From: Pseudemcibacter aquimaris
GTDB taxonomy: Bacteria; Pseudomonadota; Alphaproteobacteria; Sphingomonadales; Emcibacteraceae
NCBI RefSeq assembly: GCF_028869115.1
Contig: NZ_CP079800.1
Span: 186,001 to 250,000 of the forward strand
Reading direction: 5' to 3'
DNA length: 64,000 nucleotides
The notes beneath the pieces are model-generated. The model did no database searches, was not told where the DNA came from, and worked only from the letters and a program-made list of their open reading frames with translations. The position numbers and the translations under genes are program-made. Of the stretch, positions 1-8,793 are shown piece by piece. Every line of letters starts with the position of its first letter. The stretch's first letter is position 1.

Positions 1-356
1 CCCATCGCCCAGCCAAAAGCAGCCATTTCTGCTTGATTGTTGGGTAGGTCTGTTTCGATTTTATAAGTCCCGTTACTCAGCGAAGATGCAATTTTAGAAA
101 AGAACCACGGGTCACTTTTTTTGGCATCAAAAATAATACTTATGTTGCCAATTGTGCCTCCTTCACCCGGGAACTTAACCAGATCACCATGCTTTTCTTT
201 TATCTGGTTTGCCGCAAGCCAGCTTGTATGAGTATCAGACAAGCTATCTTTCCATTCATCCAGTTCATTAATATTAATTAAATGAAGGGGAATGTGGTTT
301 TCATCAGATGAATTTATCACGGCGAAATGATTTTCGGTATTTATGTATTTAGGCAC
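1..356 (-). CDS. leucyl aminopeptidase family (M17-type) protein, N-terminal part
   Basis: Partial gene: the 5' end is inside the window and the rest runs off its left edge. The visible ~118 residues start VPKYINTENHF and contain the stretch WLAANQIKEKHGD and then TYKIETDLPNNQAEMAAFGW. This resembles the N-terminal substrate/hexamerisation domain of alphaproteobacterial M17 cytosol aminopeptidases; the catalytic metal domain is outside. I chose the GTG at 356 because an AAGGA sits six bases upstream; a TTG two codons earlier is the alternative. It is divergent from the GST gene with about 70 bp between them, so both promoters must lie there. Family assignment is from sequence memory of the N-terminal domain only. 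Confidence 0.6.
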   Translation of the reverse strand, partial: MPKYINTENHFAVINSSDENHIPLHLININELDEWKDSLSDTHTSWLAANQIKEKHGDLVKFPGEGGTIGNISIIFDAKKSDPWFFSKIASSLSNGTYKIETDLPNNQAEMAAFGWAM

Positions 357-425
357 TTGCAATCCTTGTTATCTCGGTTATCGTGCCATTGTAATATGGC
401 TTTTAAAAAATGACAGGATAAATTG

Positions 426-1061
426 ATGTCTGACTTTACTTTAATCATTGGCAATAAAAATGTATCAAGCTGGTCGCTGCGTGGTTGGCTTGCGGTTAAA
501 CATTCGGGTGTGGATTTCGAAGAAATTCTGATCAGACTTCGCCCAACGTGGAACCAAGAAGAACTTGATGCCTTAACGCCAGCCAGTAAAGTTCCGGCGT
601 TAAAACGTGGGGATATGTATATTTGGGATAGTCTTGCCATCGCGGAATATATGGCGGATTTATATCCTGAAAAAAAATATTGGCCAGCGGATGTAAATGT
701 TCGTGGTCACGCAAGATCGGTTTCTGCGGAAATGCATTCGGGGTTTGTGCCGTTACGATCTATTATGCCGATGGATTGTCTAAATTCATATGACACGCCG
801 GAAATGACACCGGAACTTGAAAAAGACATTAATCGGGTAATGGATATCTGGACGGAATGCCGTGAAAAATATGGCGATCAGGGACCATATCTTTTTGGTG
901 AATATTCAATAGCCGATATGATGTATGCACCGGTGGTGTTCCGGTTCAAAGCATACGGCATTGAATTGCCGGAAATCATTCAGGATTATTGCAATAGCAT
1001 GTTAAGTCACGATGACATCAAAGCATGGCTTGATGATTGTGATGCGGGTGATATCGCCTAA
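426..1061 (+). CDS. glutathione S-transferase family protein
   Basis: A 211-residue cytosolic GST-fold protein. The N-terminal thioredoxin-like half has the NKNVSSWSLRGW active-site region, with serines in the position that activates the glutathione thiol, and then the PALKRGDMYIWDSLAIAEY segment that binds the gamma-glutamyl part. The C-terminal half is the all-helical GST domain (LFGEYSIADMMYAP). Start: ATG at 426, with AGGA eight bases upstream; a TTG one codon earlier is unlikely. The 3' end overlaps the convergent membrane-protein gene by four bases. The substrate cannot be told from sequence. Confidence 0.88.
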   Translation: MSDFTLIIGNKNVSSWSLRGWLAVKHSGVDFEEILIRLRPTWNQEELDALTPASKVPALKRGDMYIWDSLAIAEYMADLYPEKKYWPADVNVRGHARSVSAEMHSGFVPLRSIMPMDCLNSYDTPEMTPELEKDINRVMDIWTECREKYGDQGPYLFGEYSIADMMYAPVVFRFKAYGIELPEIIQDYCNSMLSHDDIKAWLDDCDAGDIA

Positions 1062-1756
1062 AGATCACATCTTTGTACGCTGGCGTCAGCAAAACTTGTG
1101 CGGCCAGCGGTGATGCTGAAGCGGTATTCTGAACCACCGGTGATCACGCTGTGATATAGGGGAAGTGTGCCTGAAATATCCTGTTTTTCACCGCCCGGCA
1201 TCATAAAACTGATAAAGACTTCTTTCGCAGGATCAAACCATGCTTCCGGTGCGCCGTTTTCATTCATCACTGAACTTCCGGTACCGGATACGGTAATCAG
1301 ACCACGGTAATAACTGGCTGTTGATACTTCATCCGGTGAAACGGGGGTAAGCACCATGAAACGTTTGCTGTCAATTTCTGCGTCACATGTGGCATCTTTG
1401 GAAATGCCGCTGATGATGTTTTCCATTCTGGCAAGGTCCACGCCTTCGTTTGCTTTGGCTGTAACGACGGCAATAACGTTTCTCATGTCTTCATTAGGTA
1501 GAAGCTGTTTCATTTGATCGAGTTCTGCCTTGTCTTGGCCCAGCTCGACTTTTAATTTTTCATTCTCGGCCGCTTGATTTTCGTATCTGGTTTGCCAGAT
1601 CAGCACTTCTTCCTGTGCAACAGAAAGTCCAATTTCATGGGCGTAATAACCAATCCCGCCACAAAGGCCGACGACAAAAACAAATTTGATCATGGCCCAT
1701 AATCTTCTTTTGCGGCGTTTTTGAACTTCTTTTCTATGTACGAGACCTAATGACAT
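1058..1756 (-). CDS. single-pass membrane protein with coiled coil, function unknown
   Basis: 232 residues that I do not assign to a named family. A basic N-terminus (HRKEVQKRRKRRLW) precedes one transmembrane helix at about residues 21-42, consistent with an N-in, periplasm-facing topology. Residues ~46-90 are rich in Glu, Gln, Lys and Leu and look like a coiled coil. The remaining ~140 residues would form a periplasmic domain with two cysteines (in ATCDAE and the terminal QRCDL) that could form a disulfide. It is convergent with the GST gene (4-base overlap) and divergent from the amino-acid permease. Coding is supported by length, a sensible hydrophobicity profile and an ATG start. Confidence 0.7.
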   Translation of the reverse strand: MSLGLVHRKEVQKRRKRRLWAMIKFVFVVGLCGGIGYYAHEIGLSVAQEEVLIWQTRYENQAAENEKLKVELGQDKAELDQMKQLLPNEDMRNVIAVVTAKANEGVDLARMENIISGISKDATCDAEIDSKRFMVLTPVSPDEVSTASYYRGLITVSGTGSSVMNENGAPEAWFDPAKEVFISFMMPGGEKQDISGTLPLYHSVITGGSEYRFSITAGRTSFADASVQRCDL

Positions 1757-1906
1757 GTTTTTTCCGAAATTTGATATCTAATTGATTATTATATTATGTG
1801 AATTGTGTGAAAATTAAAGATAAAATATTTTTTGTTATATTTATGACGGGATTTTTATTATGTTTCATAAAAGCAATCAATAAAAACACAAAAAATAGGG
1901 AAATTA

Positions 1907-3220
1907 ATGAGCGGCGATATCAATATCGAAGCCAATGAAGCTAAGTTAAAACGTGACATTGGGTTATTTGCAGCAGGATTATTAGTATTAAATGGTGTCA
2001 TCGGTGCCGGGATTTTTGGACTTCCCGGGAAGTTAGTTGAACAAGCCGGCATTTGGGGGCCGTGGCTTATTATCATATTTGGTGTTTTAATTTCATCGGT
2101 TGTTTGGACGTTTGCCTCTATCGCCAGTTATTTTAATACGACAGGTGGCCCGGTCGCCTATGCAAACCGTGCCTTTGGTCCATTGGTCGGATTTCAGACG
2201 GGTTGGCTATTATATATTGGTCGCGTCACCGCGATTGGTGCCAATACCAACGTACTTGTGACATATGCCCTTGATTTGGCGTCAGTGGCAGATACCGAGA
2301 TACTGCGTGGGTTTTTATTATTCCTTATTATCGGTGGCTTGGTCGCCATTAATATTATGGGCGTCAAAAGAACGGTTAAAGCGATTAATTTAATCACAAT
2401 GATTAAAATCCTGCCTGTGCTTTTATTGATATTACTTGCGATACCGTACCTTACACCGGATAAAGTATTCCCAGCGGGCGTTCCTGAATTTGATCAGGTC
2501 AGCGGCCTTGTGCTTGTTATTCTTTATGCCTTTGTTGGCTTTGAAGGGGCGCTTGTAACGGCTGGTGAAACCAAAAACCCAAAGAAAACAATTCCGCGTG
2601 CGCTCTTTACTGGGATTTTTGTTATCACAGCAATCTATTTCCTAATCTCGCTTACTTATGTGAATGCGGTGGAAAATACCGGTGGTGATACGCCGCTTAT
2701 CGATATGGGTGAAGTGCTGATGGGGCAGGTCGGTGTGGTGATGATCGTGATTGCGGCGATCTTTTCTATCCTTGGTAATGCGACGGCCATCGTGGTGGCT
2801 GCCCCGCGTATGACATTTGCGATGGCAGAGGAAGGATCGCTTCCAGCGTGGTTTGCGAAGGTTCATGACAAATATTCGACGCCTGCAAATTCGATTATGT
2901 TCTTAGGGGTGCTTGCATTCTTACTGGCAATTTCAGGAACTTTTATTTATCTGGCAGCGGCGAGTACGCTCGCGCGAATGATTGCCTATATCATTTGTAT
3001 GGTTTCACTGCCTAGGATTAGAAAGAAAGCAGATAAAGAAACACTGGAAAATGCAACACCGCTTCCTGGTGGGTACCTAATTCCGGCGATAGCCGTTATT
3101 GTTTGTGTGTTTGCAATTCTGCAGGCGGACATCATTAACTGGGCTTATATCGCGGGCTTTATTGCACTTGGTAGCGGTTTATATTTTGCCAATTATATTT
3201 TTACCAGAAAATCAGAATAA
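1907..3220 (+). CDS. APC-family amino acid permease (copy 1)
   Basis: 437-residue, ~12-helix inner-membrane permease of the amino acid-polyamine-organocation superfamily. The signature first helix reads LNGVIGAGIFGLPGK, the glycine-rich unwound segment that holds the substrate carboxylate. Helix 6 contains the conserved YAFVGFEGALVTAGE, followed by KNPKKTIPRAL. The N-terminal cytoplasmic leader is ~20 residues. ATG at 1907 follows AGGGAAATTA. It is immediately followed by a paralogue, so the pair probably arose by tandem duplication and is co-transcribed. Substrate unknown; an exported M20 amidohydrolase lies convergently downstream, which is compatible with uptake of its amino-acid product. 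Confidence 0.88.
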   Translation: MSGDINIEANEAKLKRDIGLFAAGLLVLNGVIGAGIFGLPGKLVEQAGIWGPWLIIIFGVLISSVVWTFASIASYFNTTGGPVAYANRAFGPLVGFQTGWLLYIGRVTAIGANTNVLVTYALDLASVADTEILRGFLLFLIIGGLVAINIMGVKRTVKAINLITMIKILPVLLLILLAIPYLTPDKVFPAGVPEFDQVSGLVLVILYAFVGFEGALVTAGETKNPKKTIPRALFTGIFVITAIYFLISLTYVNAVENTGGDTPLIDMGEVLMGQVGVVMIVIAAIFSILGNATAIVVAAPRMTFAMAEEGSLPAWFAKVHDKYSTPANSIMFLGVLAFLLAISGTFIYLAAASTLARMIAYIICMVSLPRIRKKADKETLENATPLPGGYLIPAIAVIVCVFAILQADIINWAYIAGFIALGSGLYFANYIFTRKSE

Positions 3221-3289
3221 ATAAGGATTTTTGATATCGTTGAAAAAGCATCATTAAAACGTGAGATTGGTTTTTTAGCCGCGTGTTTT

Positions 3290-4525
3290 TTGGTGCTAAA
3301 CGGTATTATCGGTGCGGGTATTTTCGGCCTTCCCGGAAGGCTCGTTAATGCCGCCGGTGATTTTAGCCCTTGGCTTATTTTAATCTTTGGGTTTTTAACG
3401 CTCACAGTCGTTTGGTCGTTTGCGTCCCTTGCCAGTTATTTCAGTGATACGGGAGGGCCGGTAAAATATGTATCGAAAGCGTATGGCACCCTTATGGGGT
3501 TTCAAGTGGGATGGCTTTTTTATATCGGCCGAATTGCGGCATTTGCTGCCAATGTAAACCTGCTTTTTGATTATGGCATGTATTTGTGGCATGGCGCAGA
3601 ACCGGGTTTATTCAGAAATTTGATGATCGCTTTCGTGGTTGGTACTTTAACCATCATCAATATTTATGGCGTTAAAAAAGCGGTCGGCGCGATCAGCATA
3701 CTGACTTATTTAAAGCTGTTACCGCTTTTATTGTTAGTGTTGTTGGGCTTAAGCCACATACCCGCTGAAAATTGGACGCCAGGCGAAATGCCAAGCTTTG
3801 ATGATACGGGTGCGGTGGTTCTGTTGATCTTTTTTGCCTTTACAGGCTTTGAATCGGCACTTGCATCCGCAGGGGAAACAAAAAATGCGAAAAGAACATT
3901 GCCGATTGCATTGATGGCAGTGCTGATTTTTTCAAGCATCGTTTATTTTATGTTGCAGCTTGTCTATGTGTCGGTTGCACCGACCAATATTACTGAAGCG
4001 CCGCTTGTGGAACTGGGGCGGATTTTTATGGGGCCTGTGGGTGGCACCTTTATCATATTGGTCGCGATCTTTTCTATTCTTGGCAATGTGTCGGGGATTG
4101 TTTTATTTGCATCACGCACATCATTTGCCATGGCCCATGAAGGAACGCTGCCGAAATGGTTCGGTAATATCCATGAAAAATATTATACGCCGTCCAATTC
4201 GCTTTTATTTCAGGGGGGATTGGTGATCCTGCTCGCGACCACAGGAACCTTTGTTTATTTGGCGGTGGCGGGAACGCTTGCCAGAATGATCGCTTATTCG
4301 ATTTGTATTTCCGCACTTCCTTTTGTAAGACGAGATGCGACAGAAGAAGAGCGTGACAAAGCTTTTAAAATTCCGGGCGGATATGTCATCCCGGTGATTG
4401 CTATTTTTGTATGCATTTTTGCGATGACACAATCGGAACTGCGAAATTGGTATTATCTAATTTCTTTTGTGGGGCTTGGCAGTTTCTTATATTTTCTAAA
4501 TACCAGAATGAAGAAGGGCGACTGA
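3290..4525 (+). CDS. APC-family amino acid permease (copy 2), start uncertain
   Basis: Second of two tandem permeases, clearly paralogous to the gene upstream: LNGIIGAGIFGLPGR in helix 1, FFAFTGFESALASAGE in helix 6. The TTG at 3290 is the first usual start codon in frame, but it falls inside helix 1. Homology with copy 1 extends upstream in the same open frame to about base 3233 (DIVEKASLKREIGFLAACF matches the leader of copy 1). No ATG, GTG or TTG exists between the stop of copy 1 (3218-3220) and 3290. An AAGGA at 3223-3227 suggests translation really begins near 3227-3236 at a rare start such as ATT or ATC, or that a base is missing. The C-terminal end overlaps a terminator hairpin. Confidence 0.8.
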   Translation: MVLNGIIGAGIFGLPGRLVNAAGDFSPWLILIFGFLTLTVVWSFASLASYFSDTGGPVKYVSKAYGTLMGFQVGWLFYIGRIAAFAANVNLLFDYGMYLWHGAEPGLFRNLMIAFVVGTLTIINIYGVKKAVGAISILTYLKLLPLLLLVLLGLSHIPAENWTPGEMPSFDDTGAVVLLIFFAFTGFESALASAGETKNAKRTLPIALMAVLIFSSIVYFMLQLVYVSVAPTNITEAPLVELGRIFMGPVGGTFIILVAIFSILGNVSGIVLFASRTSFAMAHEGTLPKWFGNIHEKYYTPSNSLLFQGGLVILLATTGTFVYLAVAGTLARMIAYSICISALPFVRRDATEEERDKAFKIPGGYVIPVIAIFVCIFAMTQSELRNWYYLISFVGLGSFLYFLNTRMKKGD

Positions 4526-4539
4526 ATAGCCGCCCTTTT
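4515..4539 (+). terminator. rho-independent terminator of the permease pair
   Basis: Arms AGGGCGACT and AGCCGCCCT (one A-C mismatch) around a GAAT loop, followed by TTTT. It begins inside the last codons of the second permease and lies between convergent genes. Confidence 0.7.
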
Positions 4540-4550
4540 AATTTCTAATT

Positions 4551-6113
4551 TCAAGGTAATGTCGGATATTCAATACCGAGCTGTTCCAGATAAGTATTAT
4601 ACCGTTTTGGATCATAGTATAGCTTTTCAAGTTCAGGTTTGAACTTGGCCATGATGTCCACATTTTTCTCAATCGCCGGTTTTTCAGTGGCACTAATAAA
4701 AGGCACGTATGTGGCTTCTTTTAACTGAACATCATTAAAATATCTTTTCGCATCTGCCAGTATTTGAGGATCCATAAACAAATCGACCAATGTTCTGGCG
4801 ATAACCTTTGCACCCACAACGGATCCTTTATGGGCGACGGGGGTTGCCATGGCGATGGTGTTGCGCCAGTTATGACCACCCAGGTTATTAATATTGGCCG
4901 GGAAGCGCAGGTTAATGGTTGGCACAAGCCACGATATATCACCGATGTCATCTGATCCACCACTGATCGGATATTCGGATGGGCCGCTTAATTCATTGAC
5001 TTCTGTCTTTAAGCCTGTTGGTTCTGTATCCGCCAGTCTTTGAACCGCTCTTGCGAATGTTTGGTCTTTCTGATCCCATTCTGGCATACCGATGACTTGA
5101 ATATTTTTATCGACCGCCTCTGCAATTGCTTTGTTAAAATGCCTTGGCCATGCGCCACCGACCACACGGTGTGATACGGTTGTGTCGGTCATGAGCGCAG
5201 CACCCTCGGCCGTTTTATTCAGCTTTTCATAATTTTCCAGAATTTTTTCTGCGGTCATTTCTCGAATGTAATACCAAACGGACGCGGTTTGCGGCACAAC
5301 GTTTGGCTGATCACCACCATCGGAGATAATATAATGTGATCTTTGTAATGGATGCAGATGTTCACGACGTGCGTTCCATCCTGCATTCATCAATTCAACC
5401 GCATCTAGGGCGCTTTTGCCGCGCCATGGTGCACCCGCACTATGGGAGCTTTCCCCTTTAAATGTATATTCCACGGAAATAAGGCCCGTGCCATTGGCTT
5501 TCCCCCATGATACACCAAGATTACCGGATACATGGGTGAATAAGACGGCATCCACTTCATCAAATACCCCTTCACGGGTCATGAATGCTTTTCCGGCAAG
5601 TAATTCTTCTGCGATGCCTGGCCAGATCATGATGGTGCCGGGTAAATTTTCGCGCATCATCACATCTTGCATGGATAGCGCGGCTGCAATGATAACTGCC
5701 ATACCGGAATTATGCCCTTCGCCGTGGCCCGGTGCGCCTTCGATCATCGGGTCTTTATAAGCGACGCCCGGTTTTTGCGATGCTTTTGGAATACCATCAA
5801 CATCTGTGCCTAAAGCGATTACCGGATGACCACTGCCCCATTTGGCAACCCAGCCGGACGGTAGTCCCGCCACATCTTTTTCAACACGAAAGCCGTTATC
5901 TAATAGAATATCGGAAAGGTAACGTTGTGTTTCATATTCCTGAAAACCCAGTTCGGAAAAACTGAACAGGCTATCGACGATTTCCTGCACCATTTTTTTA
6001 TTATTTTCAACTGTTTGGGTGACTTCATTTTTGATGGCTTCGATTTTTGCTGTGTCCTGTGCCGATGATAATGATGGTAAAATCAGGCACATAATTGCGA
6101 TCAACAGACGCAT
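4551..6113 (-). CDS. exported M20-family amidohydrolase (AbgB-like)
   Basis: 520 residues with a signal peptide (MRLLIAIMCLILPSLSSAQD, cleavage near 18-19), so periplasmic. It matches the M20D/AbgB-type dinuclear metal amidohydrolases that split N-acyl or p-aminobenzoyl-glutamate-like amides. Metal-region motifs: LGTDVDGIPK (~101-110), GHGEGHNSG (~129-137), the EE pair at ~169-170, and a C-terminal GGHNW. In most family members the second motif is xCGHN with Cys as a metal ligand; here the Cys position is Glu (E132). The dimerisation domain is the central HSAGAPW region. It is convergent with the amino-acid permeases, and the TonB receptor upstream is on the same strand; a scavenging role is inference. 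Confidence 0.82.
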   Translation of the reverse strand: MRLLIAIMCLILPSLSSAQDTAKIEAIKNEVTQTVENNKKMVQEIVDSLFSFSELGFQEYETQRYLSDILLDNGFRVEKDVAGLPSGWVAKWGSGHPVIALGTDVDGIPKASQKPGVAYKDPMIEGAPGHGEGHNSGMAVIIAAALSMQDVMMRENLPGTIMIWPGIAEELLAGKAFMTREGVFDEVDAVLFTHVSGNLGVSWGKANGTGLISVEYTFKGESSHSAGAPWRGKSALDAVELMNAGWNARREHLHPLQRSHYIISDGGDQPNVVPQTASVWYYIREMTAEKILENYEKLNKTAEGAALMTDTTVSHRVVGGAWPRHFNKAIAEAVDKNIQVIGMPEWDQKDQTFARAVQRLADTEPTGLKTEVNELSGPSEYPISGGSDDIGDISWLVPTINLRFPANINNLGGHNWRNTIAMATPVAHKGSVVGAKVIARTLVDLFMDPQILADAKRYFNDVQLKEATYVPFISATEKPAIEKNVDIMAKFKPELEKLYYDPKRYNTYLEQLGIEYPTLP

Positions 6114-6170
6114 ATATTCTCTCCCTAAATATATTTTGATGTATTATGGGATAAGAAAATCATGAAGTCA

Positions 6171-6200
6171 AAAAAAAGGCCGGGTCATTAAAGCCCGGCC
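6171..6200 (-). terminator. rho-independent terminator of the TonB receptor gene
   Basis: Read on the minus strand: GGCCGGG stem, eight-to-nine-base loop, CCCGGCC stem, then seven T. It lies 30 bases downstream of the receptor stop codon and before the amidohydrolase gene, so the two minus-strand genes are separate units. Confidence 0.85.
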
Positions 6201-6229
6201 AGTCCATAAATGGAGTTTATTTTTAGATA

Positions 6230-8425
6230 TTAGAATGAACCTTGTAACGTTAGCGAGAATACACGTTGTTGTGACGCTTCACGGATTTCATTGTAATTTA
6301 CATTACCCAGTGAAATGTTTCCTGTGTATTTTGTCAGGTCGTAACCTGTTTTCGCTTTAAGAATATTTTTCGCGTCAAACCTTAGCTTCATATTTCCGAA
6401 TACAAGCTGTTCAACATAAAATGATGCTTTTGGTTCGATGGTTTTTTCCCATAATTCAATAACGTCTGTTCTAAAACCAACTGAACCGCCACCTGGGCCT
6501 ACAGGACCTTTATTAGTCACGCTGAAACCATATGACGTACCAGTACTTGGCAGATCATGTTGGAATGAGACGAGCCATTCATGTTTTTGGACATATTGAA
6601 TAGGGCGTTCCATTTCAAGGAATGGATCCATGGCTTCTGTTTCACGCAGGATATATTTACCGCTGATGATCGCATTTGGAAGATCCATTGCCTTAAGGCG
6701 CCAGCTACCGTTAATCTCTACACCGTATTCTTCTGCGTCACCAATGTTGCCCGGAACCGAAAGGGTTACAACCTGATTGATGTTATCTGGGGCAGGAAGG
6801 TCTCCGCTATAGACACCAATTCTTGCGATATGGTCACGGATTTTATTATAGAAACCTCGGATTGCGATCGAGCCCTGATCATCGGCAAAACGATTTTCAT
6901 AGGCCACGGAAAATTCAAGACGGTCTTCTGGAACCAGTTCGCCGTTACCGCCATCTGTTTCACCATCTTCGGCGTCAAAGTTACTACCGAAAGCGCCGAA
7001 ATCAAGCTGACTGATTTTACGTTCTGCTGTCACACGAATTTGGTTTTGCTCGTTGATATCATAACGAAGGTTCATACGTGGCTTCAGGAATGAGAAGTTA
7101 CGGCTGTTATCCGGTACATCATTGATATTATCTGTCTGTGTGATTTTTGAAAATTCAGCATTCAATGAACTTTGAAGCGAGATATTTGAGGCAATAGCAT
7201 AGTTATGACTGATGAATGCTTCTGCGCGTTTTTCCTGTGTGTCCGTGTCGTTAGTTCCTGGTAGAACAACACCATCAAAACGTGTCGTTTCCGTTGATGT
7301 ACCGACATCATTGATCGCAACTTCGCCGCCATATTCAATGGTGTGTACTTCTGCGAATGTTTGGGTCAGTGAAGCACGAAGAATTTTTTCACCGTGTGTA
7401 CGAGTACTGAAGTTTGTCACATCTTCGCTGATTTCAGCGCCATTAAGGCCGCTTTCAAAAATTCTTGTGAAATCATGTTTACCGTGGTTGATCACGAATA
7501 GTGCTTTTAATAATCCGACATTGTCGAAACGGCGCTCATAGTCACCACCAAATTCCCAGTGGAAGGGGCGATGGTATGTTGTTCTTGATACTTGGTAATC
7601 ATCGCCAGCGGTTAGGGTTCTTGAATCGCCAAAAACAGAGAAAGTATTTTCTGCAAGGTGGGATTGATTATCCAGCTCAATTGTATCCTGTGTGTCAAAT
7701 TCAAGCTGACCATTCAGGCGCAGGATGTCACCATTTTCACCATTATATTCGATGCCGCCGTTCACAAGCGCTTTTTTCTGATCCATATTATTGGTCAGCA
7801 TATTGTCTTGATACTGTGTGCCATCGGCAAAGAAGAATGTATCATTAAAATTTCTTCGTGTTTGCTTGATCGCTGAATCAATCGCCAAAGAATATTTTAA
7901 GCGGTCGACTTCACCAGTATGCGTAATTTTAAGAAGCGGGTTAACAGACGCGCCATCAACATATTCACCACCACCAATCCAAACAGTGTTTGATTTGGAT
8001 GCGCTTTCTTTCATCACAACGTTAATGATCAAGCCTTCTGATTGCACATCAAGCCCGGCTTTTGTTCCGCGGATCAGTTCAATATAACTGACAGAGTCCG
8101 CTTGAATACGCTTTAGCTGAAGACCAAGTGAGTTTGTTTTACCTGCGATACGCTTACCATCAATAAGGATCTGGTCACCGTTTGAGCCAAAACCACGTAC
8201 ACGACGACCGCCTTGTTCTTCATCGGCTTGTGCGAGTAGTGCTGCTGTTCCAGGGACGCTTCGTAGCATATCTTGAAGTGTTACAGGGTTATATTGAACA
8301 AAGTAATCTTCTTTATATGTTACAGTTGATGAATTGTCGTCAGTTGTTAGTTCCTGGGCGAGGGCTGTCGTTGACATCAAAGACATCATCGTCAAACCAA
8401 ATATGGTTTTCTTGTTAAGCAACAC
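6230..8425 (-). CDS. TonB-dependent receptor (paralogue of the one at 13373)
   Basis: 731 residues. N-terminal signal peptide (KKTIFGLTMMSLMSTTALAQ), then a TonB-box-like STVTY, a plug domain at ~35-160 (DMLRSVPG, RGFGSNGDQILIDGKRI, YIELIRGTKAG) and a beta-barrel ending in LTLQGSF, with the terminal aromatic residue expected for BAM recognition. It imports a scarce substrate across the outer membrane using TonB energy. GTG at 8425 is preceded by AGGA at eight bases. It is divergent from soeABC and closely similar to the receptor following soeC, including the TY-x-x-DYF box and the RGFGSxGDQILI plug motif. Substrate unknown; nothing in the gene indicates iron specifically. Confidence 0.9.
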   Translation of the reverse strand: MLLNKKTIFGLTMMSLMSTTALAQELTTDDNSSTVTYKEDYFVQYNPVTLQDMLRSVPGTAALLAQADEEQGGRRVRGFGSNGDQILIDGKRIAGKTNSLGLQLKRIQADSVSYIELIRGTKAGLDVQSEGLIINVVMKESASKSNTVWIGGGEYVDGASVNPLLKITHTGEVDRLKYSLAIDSAIKQTRRNFNDTFFFADGTQYQDNMLTNNMDQKKALVNGGIEYNGENGDILRLNGQLEFDTQDTIELDNQSHLAENTFSVFGDSRTLTAGDDYQVSRTTYHRPFHWEFGGDYERRFDNVGLLKALFVINHGKHDFTRIFESGLNGAEISEDVTNFSTRTHGEKILRASLTQTFAEVHTIEYGGEVAINDVGTSTETTRFDGVVLPGTNDTDTQEKRAEAFISHNYAIASNISLQSSLNAEFSKITQTDNINDVPDNSRNFSFLKPRMNLRYDINEQNQIRVTAERKISQLDFGAFGSNFDAEDGETDGGNGELVPEDRLEFSVAYENRFADDQGSIAIRGFYNKIRDHIARIGVYSGDLPAPDNINQVVTLSVPGNIGDAEEYGVEINGSWRLKAMDLPNAIISGKYILRETEAMDPFLEMERPIQYVQKHEWLVSFQHDLPSTGTSYGFSVTNKGPVGPGGGSVGFRTDVIELWEKTIEPKASFYVEQLVFGNMKLRFDAKNILKAKTGYDLTKYTGNISLGNVNYNEIREASQQRVFSLTLQGSF

Positions 8426-8793
8426 AGTAATTATCCTTAAAAAAATATATATATTAGTATTATTTAATATTTATGGCGCTGCTTGCTAAATGTTTCCCCT
8501 GCTAACATCAAACTCAGACGCAGTTATGCCAAAACGGGAAATGTAATATCATAACGTTTGTGCGCTGTCTAGTATCGAGTGGCGTGATATAATGTGATTG
8601 TGGGAAAATTTTGCGATTCAATCTTATTTTCTGGAAAGTGTTTCTTAACCTGCATGGCTGTTGAAAAAATATTCTAATGTTGCTCATGAATTAAACGATA
8701 TAAACAAAATATTACTATTTGAAGTTATGTTAAAAAGTTTAAAGTATAAAGTAGATCACAAAAATATATCAGGGTAAACGACAGCGGGACTTC
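8426..8793. promoter_or_regulatory. 368-bp divergent regulatory region between TonB receptor and soeA
   Basis: No gene is visible. The region is AT-rich, particularly the 150 bases next to soeA, and must hold promoters for both divergent units. A loose GTTATG...CATAAC pair lies around 8524-8554. I could not make out a convincing FNR, sigma-54 or TGTGATCACA site. Confidence 0.5.

Noticed and set aside
1139-1148. GGTGATCACG resembling the shared operator
   Set aside because: It lies inside the coding sequence of the coiled-coil membrane protein, has two mismatches and is far from the regulated genes; chance is sufficient.
6581-7093. 170-codon open frame on the plus strand inside the TonB receptor gene
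   Set aside because: Antisense shadow of a well-supported receptor; composition is Cys/Phe-rich without recognisable domain or ribosome site.
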